Origin: Oscillospiraceae bacterium
GTDB lineage: Bacteria; Bacillota_A; Clostridia; Oscillospirales; Oscillospiraceae
Assembly (NCBI GenBank): GCA_017539885.1
Contig: JAFYCC010000014.1
Coordinates: 1-35,672, forward strand
Length of the DNA: 35,672 nucleotides
Direction: 5' to 3'
In this document: positions 23,882-31,990 of the stretch, piece after piece
Numbering within the stretch: the stretch's first letter is position 1
How the letters are laid out: every line of letters begins with the position of its first letter
Program-made: the position numbers and the translations under genes
The notes under the pieces: generated by a model
The model's input: only the letters and a program-made list of their open reading frames with translations
The model's database searches: none
What the model was told of the DNA's origin: nothing

Positions 23882-24205
23882 TTATTGTGCGTCTTTCCGT
23901 TTCTTTGGCACGGGCAGCGACTCTCCCAGGTATTGAAACAGCGCCTTCAAAGCCTTACGGTCGTCCACATCCTCCACGAGCAGCATCGGCTTTGCGCCCG
24001 GGTACGGGATCTCATGAGGTGCGGCAGGCAGTTTTTCCCTCGCGGCAGGGACATCTTTTACAAGGAGGCGGTCGTCATACAGTCCTCCGACGAGCCTGCC
24101 GTCCATATAGAGCAGATACTCCCCCATCATAGCCCTGCAGGACACGCCCTCCACCCCGTTGAGCTGGTCGAGAATAAACTGAAGGTATCCCGGATCAGAT
24201 GCCAT
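23882..24205 (-). CDS. TfoX/Sxy N-terminal-domain protein
   Basis: A 107-residue protein made only of the TfoX N-terminal domain: FILDQLNGVEGVSCRAMMGEYLLYMDGRLVGGLYDDRLLVK (visible in pieces VSCRAMMGEYLLY and GGLYDDRLLVK), then PYPGAKPMLLVEDVDD. The RxMMGEYLLY core is diagnostic. In Clostridia these short proteins are common and not shown to control competence. The ATG at 24205 is chosen, with AAGGAG ten nt upstream; a GTG at 24214 sits too close to that site. It is the last gene of a leftward run that begins at the C39-like peptidase, although a ~100-nt gap separates it from DUF4298. Confidence 0.85.
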   Translation of the reverse strand: MASDPGYLQFILDQLNGVEGVSCRAMMGEYLLYMDGRLVGGLYDDRLLVKDVPAAREKLPAAPHEIPYPGAKPMLLVEDVDDRKALKALFQYLGESLPVPKKRKDAQ

Positions 24206-24305
24206 CTCGTTCACGCTCCTTCCGTCTCACAGAAACGCAGCCGGCTTCTCGGCCCGACACAGGCTCGGGCACGCTTCCCCATGAGTATTTTTCCCGCTTC
24301 CTGTC

Positions 24306-24602
24306 TCAAAGCGCGTCCGCGGCGGCGTAGAGCATCTCGGCAAGCAGGCGGCGGTAGTCCGCCAGCGCATTGTAGGCTCCGTCCTCGCTGAGCACGCCGC
24401 GCCTGAGCTCGGCGGGCAGCTTTCCCGCCTCGTCATCTGCGAGATCCTGACGCCACTCCTCGCTGCCGTAATAGGCGTCCAGTTCACGCATAGGCTCCAG
24501 CTGTGCGCGGAAATTCTCAAGCGCATTGTCCATTTCGCCATTGATCAGGATCAGGCGATCAAGCAGCGTCTCAAAGTGTTTGATCCGTTCGATCTGTGTC
24601 AC
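24306..24602 (-). CDS. DUF4298 domain protein
   Basis: A 98-residue, mostly helical protein matching DUF4298: QIERIKHFETLLDRL at the start, then LDAYYGSEEWRQDLADDE and LPAELRRGVLSEDGAYN, the family's most conserved stretch. Function unknown. The start is GTG at 24602 with GAGGA upstream. Its first 32 nt overlap the MmcQ/YjbR gene in another frame, implying coupled translation. Confidence 0.85.
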   Translation of the reverse strand: MTQIERIKHFETLLDRLILINGEMDNALENFRAQLEPMRELDAYYGSEEWRQDLADDEAGKLPAELRRGVLSEDGAYNALADYRRLLAEMLYAAADAL

Positions 24603-24972
24603 TTTTCTTCCTCACTTTCCCGTTCGTCAGGTCGTAGCTGATTTCCAGCAGTTCCAGGATCGTCTCCTCCTCGGCAGTACCGTCGAGGAGCACGCCGATC
24701 CAGTTGGTCTTGTTGCAGTGCCAGGCAGGCACGATACCGGGTCTGTCGATGAACGAACCCTTCAGAAGCGGTCCGCATTTGAGGCATACGAAGGGTACGG
24801 TATCCTCGCCCTCCAGTCCCAGCTTGCTGCGCGGGACATCCATCCCGATGGCAAACCATTTGCGGTTATGTCCGTGACGGAAAATGAAACCGGCAAAGTC
24901 GCCAGAGAAGGGATTCTCAGGCTCGGCGCCGAAACGCCGACGCGCATAGGCCAGAAAATCATGCTTATCCAA
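24571..24972 (-). CDS. MmcQ/YjbR family protein
   Basis: A 133-residue single-domain protein of the MmcQ/YjbR (CyaY-like fold) family. It shows FGAEPENPFSGDFAGFIFRH, HNRKWFAIGMDVPRSKL, VPFVCLKCGPLL and the closing HCNKTNWIGVLLDG. The family is described as DNA-binding-like, but its role is not established. The start is TTG at 24972 with AAAGGAG ten nt upstream. The gap from cysK is 103 nt and contains no clear terminator. Cotranscription from the promoter at 27356 is likely but not certain. Confidence 0.83.
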   Translation of the reverse strand: MDKHDFLAYARRRFGAEPENPFSGDFAGFIFRHGHNRKWFAIGMDVPRSKLGLEGEDTVPFVCLKCGPLLKGSFIDRPGIVPAWHCNKTNWIGVLLDGTAEEETILELLEISYDLTNGKVRKKSDTDRTDQTL

Positions 24973-25075
24973 TCTTGCCCGTCTCCTTTCCGTCCGGCAT
25001 CACACGGCAGTCTTCCGCGAAGAAATGGCCGAAGCTTTGCCGGCAGGGCCGATGTCCCTGTCGGTCCGTTTTCCG

Positions 25076-26008
25076 TCATTCAGCGAACAGCGGCGTTGAG
25101 AGGTATCGGTCTCCGGTGTCGGGCAGCAATGCAACGATCGTCTTCCCTGCATTCTCCTCCCGCTTTGCCAGTTCCGCAGCCGCCCAGAGCACAGCTCCCG
25201 AGGAGATGCCCGCAAGCACGCCCTCCTTCTTCCCCAGCAGGCGGGCCAGTTTGTAGGCATCCTCTTCCGAAACGGGCACGATCTCATCGTACACGGCGGT
25301 GTTGAGGACCTCCGGCACGAAGCCCGCGCCAATGCCCTGCAGGCCGTGAGGCCCTGGCTTTCCGCCGGAAAGCACTGCCGAATGCGTCGGCTCGACCGCA
25401 ACGATCCGCACGCCGGGCTTTTTCTCCTTGAGGTATTCGCCCACGCCTGTGAGCGTGCCTCCGGTGCCGACCCCCGCGACGAAGATGTCCACCTCGCCGT
25501 CCGTGTCACGCCAGATCTCCGGGCCGGTGGTCTCGCGATGCGCTGCTGCGTTGGCTGGGTTGACGAACTGTCCGGGAATAAAACTGTGCTCGATGGAGGC
25601 GGCCAGCATTTCAGCCTTTTCGATCGCGCCGCTCATGCCTTTTGCGCCATCGGACAGCACCAGCTCCGCGCCATAGGCGGTCATAAGCATGCGACGCTCT
25701 ACAGACATGGTGTCCGGCATGACAATGATCACGCGGTATCCGCGCGCGGCGGCGACAGAAGCCAGTCCGATGCCTGTATTACCGGAGGTCGGCTCGATGA
25801 TGACGCTGCCCGGCACGAGCCTTCCGGTCTTTTCCGCGTCGTCCAGCATGGCTTTCGCAACGCGATCCTTCACCGAGCCCGCGGGGTTGAGGTATTCGAG
25901 TTTGGCCAGCAGCTGCGCACGCAGCCCCAGCGCGTGTTCCAGGTTGCAGAGCCGGAGCAGAGGCGTGTTGCCGATAAGCTGCTCCGCCGAGGTATAGATC
26001 CTTGCCAT
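25076..26008 (-). CDS. cysK: Cysteine synthase A (O-acetylserine sulfhydrylase)
   Basis: A 310-residue PLP enzyme that makes L-cysteine from O-acetyl-L-serine and sulfide. The PLP lysine is K47 in PAGSVKDR, the substrate loop is TSGNTG (74-79), and the phosphate-binding loop is GTGGTLTG (about 180-187). Length and motifs fit CysK/CysM throughout. It would act in the cytoplasm as a dimer. The ATG at 26008 is 5 nt after the tcdA stop with GAGGAG upstream. No serine acetyltransferase gene (cysE) is in the window. No T-box or S-box is visible upstream, and it is read from the promoter at 27356-27384. Confidence 0.95.
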   Translation of the reverse strand: MARIYTSAEQLIGNTPLLRLCNLEHALGLRAQLLAKLEYLNPAGSVKDRVAKAMLDDAEKTGRLVPGSVIIEPTSGNTGIGLASVAAARGYRVIIVMPDTMSVERRMLMTAYGAELVLSDGAKGMSGAIEKAEMLAASIEHSFIPGQFVNPANAAAHRETTGPEIWRDTDGEVDIFVAGVGTGGTLTGVGEYLKEKKPGVRIVAVEPTHSAVLSGGKPGPHGLQGIGAGFVPEVLNTAVYDEIVPVSEEDAYKLARLLGKKEGVLAGISSGAVLWAAAELAKREENAGKTIVALLPDTGDRYLSTPLFAE

Positions 26009-26013
26009 ATCGT

Positions 26014-26751
26014 TTACTCCTCTCCGTTTTCCCGTCCGATGAGATCCATGACGACCTCCCCGGCAAGGATGAGTCCTGCCACTCCCGGCACGAAAGCGTT
26101 CGATGCCGGCACGTCTCTCCGGGGATGGTCTCCGCTTTCTTCCCCGGCTGGGGCAAGCGGCCGAAGGGGCTTCTCGCGCGAGTAGACCACCTTCAGATGC
26201 TCGATCCCGCGCTTTTTCAGTTCTTTGCGCATCACGCGCGCGAGCGGGCAGACGCTCGTCTCGGACAGATCCGCAACTTCGAATGCCGCAGGATCTATCT
26301 TGTTCCCGGCTCCCATCGCGCAGATGATCGGAACGCCGCTGGCGCTGGCGCGCTCAGCGAGCGCGATCTTCGCTGCAACGGTGTCCACTGCATCCACAAT
26401 GTAATCGTACTGTTCAAAGTCGAACATTTCAGCCGTCTCCGGCAGAAAAAACATCTTGTATTTCCGCACCCGGCACTCCGGGTTGATACTCAGGACGCGC
26501 TGCTCAGCGGCATCGACTTTGGACATTCCGAGCGTATGTTCCGTGGCGAGGATCTGCCGGTTTAAATTCGTGAGGCTCACAGCGTCGTCGTCCACGAGGT
26601 CGAGCGCGCCAACGCCGCTGCGTGCAAGCGCCTCCACAGCGTAGCCGCCGACGCCGCCGAGTCCGAACACCGCCACGCGCACGTTTTTCAGCCTGACCAT
26701 AGCAGCCTTGCCGAAGAGCCGCTCCGTTCTGGAAAAGCGCTCATCCACCAC
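26014..26751 (-). CDS. tcdA: tRNA threonylcarbamoyladenosine dehydratase
   Basis: A 245-residue ThiF/MoeB/HesA-superfamily enzyme. The nucleotide-binding loop is GLGGVG (30-35), the Asp after strand 2 is in [15 protein letters not shown], and the [12 protein letters not shown] stretch and [15 protein letters not shown] are characteristic of TcdA (CsdL/YgdL). It cyclises N6-threonylcarbamoyladenosine at tRNA position 37 using ATP. In many bacteria a cysteine desulfurase system accompanies it; here the neighbour is cysK, which also concerns sulfur, though a link is only suggestive. The start is GTG at 26751 with GGAGGGAA upstream, and it overlaps the peptidase gene by 11 nt. Confidence 0.9.
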   Translation of the reverse strand: MVDERFSRTERLFGKAAMVRLKNVRVAVFGLGGVGGYAVEALARSGVGALDLVDDDAVSLTNLNRQILATEHTLGMSKVDAAEQRVLSINPECRVRKYKMFFLPETAEMFDFEQYDYIVDAVDTVAAKIALAERASASGVPIICAMGAGNKIDPAAFEVADLSETSVCPLARVMRKELKKRGIEHLKVVYSREKPLRPLAPAGEESGDHPRRDVPASNAFVPGVAGLILAGEVVMDLIGRENGEE

Positions 26752-27325
26752 TGTTCCCTCCCTGGTCCTCGATCTCGATGAAATGTGCGTGGCGCAGGCC
26801 TTTCAGCGGCAGCCAGACCGGTGAATCCGACCAGCCGTCTGCCAGTCGCAGCAGCGTCTCTCTCTTGCCGGGCGTGAGTCGTGTCTGCGTTCCGTAGCAG
26901 AGCAGATGGTGATCTCCGTAGCGCGGATGCCTCCGCAGCTGCACATACAGCACGCTGCCCCGCCCAAGCGCTTCCTCCAGCCTTTTGCCGGTCAGCCGTT
27001 CACGCGGATGCACTCTCGCGCCGCCAAGTCCGAATCTCTTCAGTGCAGCGCGCAGATACGCACCCGAAAGCAGGTCGGAGGTACCGCCCCAGCGGCCGAG
27101 GAGATCAATGTTGAAATAAAACGCGCGGCGGCGTCCCAGAGCCGCGACCGCGCTGAAGATCTTCGGCGGCGCGGTATCAGGCGTCTCCCCGCGCCGTGCA
27201 AGCAGCGTCAGTATAAGATTCGTGATCGCAGTCGGACCGCAGTTACGTCTGTATACGCGGTCGAGAGATCCGAACTGTCCGGTCGTATGATACTGCTCTG
27301 CAAGCAGACGCTCCTGTCTCTCCAC
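26741..27325 (-). CDS. Papain-fold C39-like cysteine peptidase
   Basis: A 194-residue soluble protein with the marks of a C39-like papain fold: Cys29 in RRNCGPTAITNL, His139/His140 in YGDHHLLCYG and an Asp at 163 in LADGWSD. It has no signal peptide or transporter domain, so it is not a bacteriocin-exporting peptidase. The substrate is unknown. Middle residues (60-110) are basic and Arg-rich. The start is GTG at 27325, supported by AAAGGAGG. It is the first gene from the promoter at 27356-27384 and overlaps tcdA by 11 nt. Confidence 0.7.
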   Translation of the reverse strand: MERQERLLAEQYHTTGQFGSLDRVYRRNCGPTAITNLILTLLARRGETPDTAPPKIFSAVAALGRRRAFYFNIDLLGRWGGTSDLLSGAYLRAALKRFGLGGARVHPRERLTGKRLEEALGRGSVLYVQLRRHPRYGDHHLLCYGTQTRLTPGKRETLLRLADGWSDSPVWLPLKGLRHAHFIEIEDQGGNSGG

Positions 27326-27355
27326 GGCCGCGCCTCCTTTCTTTTATCTGGTGGA

Positions 27356-27384
27356 ATTATATATCCGCAGGTGCAATTCGTCAA
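27356..27384 (-). promoter_or_regulatory. Promoter for the peptidase-tcdA-cysK operon
   Basis: On the minus strand TTGACG (27384-27379), a 17-bp spacer and a perfect TATAAT (27361-27356), with transcription starting near 27349, 24 nt before the GTG at 27325. On the plus strand, TACAAT at 27394-27399 may be the -10 for the divergent HD gene, but its -35 region is weak. Confidence 0.8.
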
Positions 27385-27430
27385 CGGATGTGCTACAATG
27401 ACAGTAAGAGCTGTTTCGGGAGGCGGTTAC

Positions 27431-28039
27431 GTGAATGCTGAAGAACTACTCACGGCGATGCACGTCGCAGAAAGGCTCAAGGACACGACGCGTCACTGTT
27501 ATACTTCCGGCGGACGTCACGAGAGCGTCGCGGAGCACAGCTGGCGTCTTGCGCTGCTCGCCTTTTTCCTCAAAAGTGAGTTCCCGGAGGCAGATATGGA
27601 CAGGGTCGTGCAAATGTGTCTGATTCACGACCTTGGAGAAGCCTTTACCGGCGACATTCCCACCTTCGTCAAGACGTTGCAGGACGAAAAGCGCGAGGAG
27701 GCTCTGCTGTCGGGATGGATCGCCTCCCTGCCTGATCCGCTTCGCAGCGATCTGTCAGCGCTTTATGCGGAGATGGACGCACGAGAGACTCTCGAGGCAA
27801 AAATTTTTAAAGCGCTTGATGGTATCGAGGCGATTGTGCAGCACAACGAGTCCGATCTGTCCACCTGGGAACCGCATGAATATGAGTTGAACCTGCACTA
27901 TGCGGATGACCGCGTAAGTTTTTCCCCTGTGCTTACCGCTCTGCGAGAATCCGTTCGCGCGGAGACGAAAGAAAAACTACGGCAGGCCGAGCCGGCTCTG
28001 CCGCGTTTAGACGGAAAGAAAGAGGTGTCCGAATCATGA
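27431..28039 (+). CDS. HD-domain hydrolase, YfbR/HDDC2-like
   Basis: A 202-residue HD-superfamily protein. The metal site is set by H36 in ESVAEHSWR and the doublet H66-D67 in LIHDLGEAFTGDIP, with an Asp farther on in the FKALDGIEAIVQ segment. The E-A-F-T-G-D-I-P stretch and size match YfbR/HDDC2 5'-deoxynucleotidases, which remove phosphate from dNMPs. The start is GTG at 27431 with GGGAGG (27418-27423); the frame is open far upstream but passes through the divergent promoter. It overlaps the next lipoprotein gene by ATGA (28036-28039). Confidence 0.85.
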   Translation: MNAEELLTAMHVAERLKDTTRHCYTSGGRHESVAEHSWRLALLAFFLKSEFPEADMDRVVQMCLIHDLGEAFTGDIPTFVKTLQDEKREEALLSGWIASLPDPLRSDLSALYAEMDARETLEAKIFKALDGIEAIVQHNESDLSTWEPHEYELNLHYADDRVSFSPVLTALRESVRAETKEKLRQAEPALPRLDGKKEVSES

Positions 28040-30027
28040 GTTCTCCTTTGAAACGAGAGCTGTCACTGTTGCTGGCAGTGCTGCTGCTCGCCGCGCTGCT
28101 GGGCGGCTGTGCGGGCGGCGGAGACAAGCCCCCTGCTCAGGTGACCCCTGTTCCGAAGACGAGCACAGTACCTTCTCCGGCACCGGCAGTGACGCCGGAC
28201 GCGCCGGTGCCGGTCAAGCCCGGTGACCCTGAACCGTCTCCTGAAAGCTCCCCCGTAACGCTTGCATCTCTGGTCGGGGTATGGGAACTGTACAGCACCG
28301 AGGTCGAAGGCGATTTCCACCTTGCCGCGGACACGGACGGCAGGAGCTGGCTCGTTGTGCGCGACTGCGCACGTGCCGACCTTGTTGAGATGCGGGATGG
28401 ATTCGAGACGGTCGAGCAGCTCAACTGCCCGATCACCGAAGAGCCCGGCGGCCTGTTTCTGAATCTCCCGGAAGACGAATATGGAAGAGAGTGTCTCGTT
28501 GCGCGCGTCAGCGAAGACGAACTGGAGCTCTCTTTCTCTTTCCAATATCCGGACAGCACGCCCGGAGGCAGCACACAGATCTTCCGCCGTCTGCAGGATC
28601 CCGGCGCCGACTTCAACGGAACCGCGCTGTCCGCTCGCGAACTGCGCGCACTGAATGATCGTGTCAACACCGTGGAAGAGAACGGCTTCTTCCAGTGCAC
28701 TTTCTCACGGCCGCAGCAGATTGACTGGCATGAGGTGCTCTATAACGGGGCCGGCATCGAATGCGAGCCGAGCGAGGAAGCGCTCGAGGAGTTTAACAGG
28801 TACATGGATGAGGACTGGGACTGCCCGATCATCTGCATCGCCGATACAGCGGTGCGTGATTTCGTTTGGGAGAAGACGCTCACGAGCTATGCGGAGGCGG
28901 AAAACCAGCTTTGGACGACATGGACCGAGGCCGACGGCTATGCGCTCACCTCGCACGGCGACACGAACTTCATGCCCATCGAGCTCACCGGAGCCGAAGC
29001 AGACGGGGATATCTACCGGCTGTACTATGAGCGCTCGGACTTTGCCAACCGCGTCTGGGCTCCTGTTCCCTTCGTGATGACGCTGCGAATCCGCGACGGG
29101 CAGTGGCAGTACATCTCCAACCTGCGCGCGGACGTGCCTCGTGCGACTCTGCTGACCGTGGACTACTTTCAGGAGAAAACGGATATACCGGACTCTATGG
29201 ATATCATCGAGTTCGTCGATACGCCGGAAATGCCGTACGACGAGCCGAGCTGGGTGTGGGCGGTTCTGACCGCGCAGGAGGACGGCGTGCGCTATTGCGT
29301 CGACCGTGCCGACCGCGACATCGAGGACTCAGACTACTATCTCACGATGTTTCTTGACCGCTATATCGGTGAGAACGTCACTTCCGGCGTGCTGGACAAA
29401 GGTGAGCGCGTCGCGGTGAAAGTCAATCTTCCGTGGTATCCTACGATGCGCCTGATGGCCACGAAGGATACGCTCTACGGAGAGCTTTGGGTCGGCGAGA
29501 ACGGTATGCTGCACATTTTCGACAACGCTGCGCGGCGCTGGGTCGACGGATCCGACGCGGATGCCGAGGGCCGAGGCTGTTACCCGCTCAATGAGGACGA
29601 GCTGATCTCCTTCCTTTGCGACGGCGACTGGTTCTGGATCGATCCCGTCACCGAAGAGCCGAGAGCCGTTCTGCGCATCCCCTATGGTCACGACTGTTTC
29701 ATCGAGTCGAGTGAGACCTATTTCGAGTTTACTTTCGACTACCTCTACGGCGACGGCGAGGTTCCGGACCGGATCTCCATCCGACGGGGTTATTCCGACT
29801 ACATAGACTGGAGCTTCCTGCCTGCGCGCCTGCTCGAGGGGGACTCGTGCGGCACCTATTACTGGACAGCCTACCAGCTCGACGGTGAACAGATCCTCTA
29901 TCTGACGCAGGCGGACGACGAGCCCGGCGTGCTGCGCTACCTGCCGCCTCCCAGCTTACAGGACAGCGACACGGAATTCCTGTTCGTGCGCTTCAAAGGC
30001 ACATTCCCGGAAGAAGGGCAGGGATAA
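28036..30027 (+). CDS. Large lipoprotein, unknown function
   Basis: A 663-residue exported lipoprotein. The signal peptide ends in LLGGC with Cys25 as the lipidation site, followed by a Pro/Thr-rich linker (about 30-75). A beta-rich domain (about 78-190) begins LVGVWELYSTEVEG and resembles lipocalin-like wall domains. A second part (about 195-360) contains ARELRALNDRVN and YNGAGIECEPS, a pattern I have seen in clostridial lipoproteins but cannot name. The rest (360-663) is acidic and aromatic-rich with no recognised fold. The linker start (KPPAQVTPVPKT) closely resembles that of the lipoprotein at 6440. It overlaps the HD gene, and the glutaredoxin gene follows after 3 nt. Confidence 0.72.
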   Translation: MSSPLKRELSLLLAVLLLAALLGGCAGGGDKPPAQVTPVPKTSTVPSPAPAVTPDAPVPVKPGDPEPSPESSPVTLASLVGVWELYSTEVEGDFHLAADTDGRSWLVVRDCARADLVEMRDGFETVEQLNCPITEEPGGLFLNLPEDEYGRECLVARVSEDELELSFSFQYPDSTPGGSTQIFRRLQDPGADFNGTALSARELRALNDRVNTVEENGFFQCTFSRPQQIDWHEVLYNGAGIECEPSEEALEEFNRYMDEDWDCPIICIADTAVRDFVWEKTLTSYAEAENQLWTTWTEADGYALTSHGDTNFMPIELTGAEADGDIYRLYYERSDFANRVWAPVPFVMTLRIRDGQWQYISNLRADVPRATLLTVDYFQEKTDIPDSMDIIEFVDTPEMPYDEPSWVWAVLTAQEDGVRYCVDRADRDIEDSDYYLTMFLDRYIGENVTSGVLDKGERVAVKVNLPWYPTMRLMATKDTLYGELWVGENGMLHIFDNAARRWVDGSDADAEGRGCYPLNEDELISFLCDGDWFWIDPVTEEPRAVLRIPYGHDCFIESSETYFEFTFDYLYGDGEVPDRISIRRGYSDYIDWSFLPARLLEGDSCGTYYWTAYQLDGEQILYLTQADDEPGVLRYLPPPSLQDSDTEFLFVRFKGTFPEEGQG

Positions 30028-30030
30028 AAA

Positions 30031-30312
30031 GTGAAAGGACTGACACTGTTCTATCTTGCGCACTGTCCCTACTGTCAGGCGGCAAAGCGCGCGCTCGAGG
30101 CCATTGCGGCGGAAAACCCGGACTACGCGCGCGTTCCCATCGAGAGGATCGAGGAGAGCCGTTCGCCGGAGATCGCCGATCGATTCGACTACTACAATGT
30201 ACCGAGCGTCTTTCTCGGCGACAGGAAACTTTTCGAATGTGCGCCGGGTGACAGCTACGAGGTGATCTATAACAGGCTGCGTGCCGCTCTCGACGAGGCC
30301 CTGCAGGCCTGA
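30031..30312 (+). CDS. Glutaredoxin-like protein
   Basis: A 93-residue thioredoxin-fold protein. The active site is C12-P-Y-C15 in YLAHCPYCQAAKR, with the cis-Pro segment VPSVFLGD (57-64). It would reduce disulfides or mixed thiols in the cytoplasm. The start is GTG at 30031, 3 nt after the lipoprotein stop, with AGGGCAGGGA (30016-30025) as a modest ribosome site. It ends the operon at the terminator 30324-30370. Confidence 0.87.
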   Translation: MKGLTLFYLAHCPYCQAAKRALEAIAAENPDYARVPIERIEESRSPEIADRFDYYNVPSVFLGDRKLFECAPGDSYEVIYNRLRAALDEALQA

Positions 30313-30323
30313 ACCGTACAATA

Positions 30324-30370
30324 AGAACAGCGCCCCGAAAGCATTTCATTTGCTTTCGGAGCGCTGTTCT
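30324..30370. terminator. Bidirectional terminator between convergent genes
   Basis: A long stem: AGAACAGCGC (30324-30333) with GCGCTGTTCT (30361-30370), a one-base bulge or mismatch on each side, and CCGAAAGCA (30335-30343) with TGCTTTCGG (30351-30359), loop TTTCATT. It serves the glutaredoxin operon and the leftward YbjQ operon that stops at 30377. Confidence 0.85.
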
Positions 30371-30376
30371 GCATGT

Positions 30377-30688
30377 TCAGCGATATCGCACCGCAGTGCC
30401 GTAGGCGACGACCTCGGCCGCCCCCTGCATGATTGCTGACGAGCCGAATCGTACATTTACGACGGCGTCTGCGCCGAGCGACTCGGCCTCATCGACCATA
30501 CGCTTGGTTGCGATCTGGCGCGCCTCTGTGAGCATCTCGGTGTAACTTTTGATCTCGCCGCCGACAAGGGTCTTCATGCCGGCCATGAAATCCTTCCCGA
30601 AGTTTTTCGACTGCACCACGGTACCCTTGACGAGTCCAAGCGCCTCGATCTCTCTGCCAGGGATGTGGTCAATGTTGAGCAGCAGCAT
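30377..30688 (-). CDS. YbjQ/UPF0145 family protein
   Basis: A 103-residue protein of the YbjQ family (DUF74, pentameric, called heavy-metal-binding by similarity). The opening strand DHIPGREIEALGLVKGTVV and the segment LGADAVVNVRFG are typical, with the closing VAYGTAVRYR. Family function is not established. The start is the ATG at 30688 with GGAGGAG upstream; in-frame codons before it lie inside that site. It is the last gene of the MerR operon, 19 nt after the small membrane protein. Confidence 0.88.
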   Translation of the reverse strand: MLLLNIDHIPGREIEALGLVKGTVVQSKNFGKDFMAGMKTLVGGEIKSYTEMLTEARQIATKRMVDEAESLGADAVVNVRFGSSAIMQGAAEVVAYGTAVRYR

Positions 30689-30707
30689 TTTTTCTCCTCC
30701 GTTCAAA

Positions 30708-30947
30708 TCAGTATTTCTCGGCTTCTTTTGCTTCTCCGCTTTCCAGTTCGCGAAAACGCTGCGCCGCGGCAGCGATAACGCCGATAATCACGGCCAAAAC
30801 ACAGGCTGCGCCAAGTGCGAGCGCGATCCACTCCCCGCCGCGCAGTCCAAGCGCGTCCAGAATCATGGCGAACAGCAGCATGGCGAACAGCAGTGCCGCC
30901 GCCGCCGCGCACAACACGGTGTATTTCTTCTCAGTAGTTCTTCGCAT
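30708..30947 (-). CDS. Small two-span membrane protein resembling the MerR tail
   Basis: A 79-residue membrane protein with two spans (about 10-33 and 40-62) and a short charged C-terminus. Its second half (the span followed by AAQRFRELESGEAKEAEKY) resembles the end of the MerR protein encoded just upstream (span followed by IQRLREIMKGELDDAKNY), so the two probably descend from one membrane module. The ATG at 30947 lies inside the last codons of the MerR gene, a 17-nt overlap, so translation is coupled. No named family. Confidence 0.7.
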   Translation of the reverse strand: MRRTTEKKYTVLCAAAAALLFAMLLFAMILDALGLRGGEWIALALGAACVLAVIIGVIAAAAQRFRELESGEAKEAEKY

Positions 30948-31581
30948 CGTCGAGTTCTCCTTTCATGATCTCTCGCAGACGCTGGATCATTGCCAGCACG
31001 ACGCCCACGGCCACCGCGGAGCAGATGAACACGATTGCGAGCAGCACCCACAGCGGCGGCGCATTCTCCGGCGATGCTGCGTACGCCCACAGCACCAGGC
31101 CGCTCATCGCAGCCATCAGCAGTACGAACACGACTGTCACCACGATCGGCGCGACAAAGCGTACGCCTACATCCTTTTTCTGACCGTTGCTGAATACAGT
31201 GCCGCCGCGCTCAAGTTCCTCCATGCGGGTGAGCACGGCCTGTGCATCCAGTTCTGCAGCAGGCTTATCGAAGTTTTGCAGCTCACGGCAGAGGGCGGCC
31301 GCCTGCTCCAGATTCCGCTGCTCCCGCTCGAGGCTTACAATGTGACGGCGCATAACGTCGCCGACAGTGTGTGAACCGTCTTCGAGCAGACGGATTTCCC
31401 CGATAGGGACGCCGAGCTTGCGCAGAAGTTTGATTCGAAGCAGCACGGCCAGTTCCGCCTCGCCGTAGTCACGGTAGCCGTTTGCGGCATCTCGCCGCGG
31501 CGAGAGCAGTCCCTGATCCTCATAGAAGCGGATATTCTTTTTCGTGATACCGCTTCTAAGTTCCATCTCATTGATCTTCAC
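30931..31581 (-). CDS. Membrane-anchored MerR-family regulator
   Basis: A 216-residue regulator. Residues 1-70 are a MerR-type winged HTH (MKINEMELRSGITKKNIRFY, then EDQGLLSPRR and LRKLGVPIGEIRLL), followed by a dimerisation helix (about 75-115). Unlike classical MerR proteins, the C-terminus has two membrane spans (about 143-167 and 177-199) and a short charged tail, so the sensor is probably in or near the membrane. The GTG at 31581 is preferred, with GAGG eight nt upstream; an in-frame GTG at 31590 would add three residues. It heads an operon with the small membrane gene and ybjQ-like gene and has its own promoter with MerR-type spacing. Confidence 0.85.
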   Translation of the reverse strand: MKINEMELRSGITKKNIRFYEDQGLLSPRRDAANGYRDYGEAELAVLLRIKLLRKLGVPIGEIRLLEDGSHTVGDVMRRHIVSLEREQRNLEQAAALCRELQNFDKPAAELDAQAVLTRMEELERGGTVFSNGQKKDVGVRFVAPIVVTVVFVLLMAAMSGLVLWAYAASPENAPPLWVLLAIVFICSAVAVGVVLAMIQRLREIMKGELDDAKNY

Positions 31582-31604
31582 GCTCGTCACCTCTTCACGT
31601 CAAC

Positions 31605-31635
31605 AGCATAAACCTTCCACAAAGGGGAATGTCAA
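31605..31635 (-). promoter_or_regulatory. MerR-type promoter with 19-bp spacer and dyad
   Basis: On the minus strand TTGACA (31635-31630), a 19-bp spacer and TATGCT (31610-31605). Within the spacer lies a dyad ACCTTCC (31612-31618) and GGAATGT (31626-31632), 6 of 7 bases paired, 7 bases apart. An overlong spacer with a central dyad is the hallmark of MerR-family operators, so autoregulation is likely. Confidence 0.72.
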
Positions 31636-31761
31636 TACTGTTTCCGCTTTTTTTCACTATTTGAGCGAAAAAACATCGATTTCTTTCGAAAAATGTCGTC
31701 CTTTTCCCATGGACCTTTATATCCATTTCGCCCCGAATTTTTTCAATTTGCGATTTTTCAC
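31636..31761 (+). other. AT-rich intergenic stretch, no gene
   Basis: This lies between the divergent MerR and tRNA promoters and is the most AT-rich part of the left two-thirds, with T-runs and two similar segments (CGAAAAAACATCG near 31665 and CGAAAAATGTCG near 31686). The short open frames here have no ribosome site. An UP element for the tRNA promoter is plausible; nothing else is seen. Confidence 0.45.
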
Positions 31762-31790
31762 TTGACAAGCATGATATGATTTGCTAGAAT
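31762..31790 (+). promoter_or_regulatory. tRNA promoter
   Basis: TTGACA (31762-31767), a 17-bp spacer and TAGAAT (31785-31790). The expected start near 31797 leaves a ~94-nt 5' leader to be trimmed from the tRNA by RNase P. No second tRNA is visible in the leader. Confidence 0.82.
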
Positions 31791-31890
31791 GACTCTCGCA
31801 GTCTGAAAGACGCAAAGGTATGAATCAGTCGAAGATCATTGATGTTGCGGCATTCATCCTTGAAAATTGCATTTGATCTCCTCGCCATCT

Positions 31891-31966
<76 letters not shown>

Positions 31967-31990
31967 TCAATCGAGGAGACATGAAAAAGG

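Noticed and set aside
26906..27430. Upstream extension of the HD hydrolase frame
   Set aside because: It runs antisense through the peptidase gene and across a promoter; the GTG at 27431 has a proper ribosome site.
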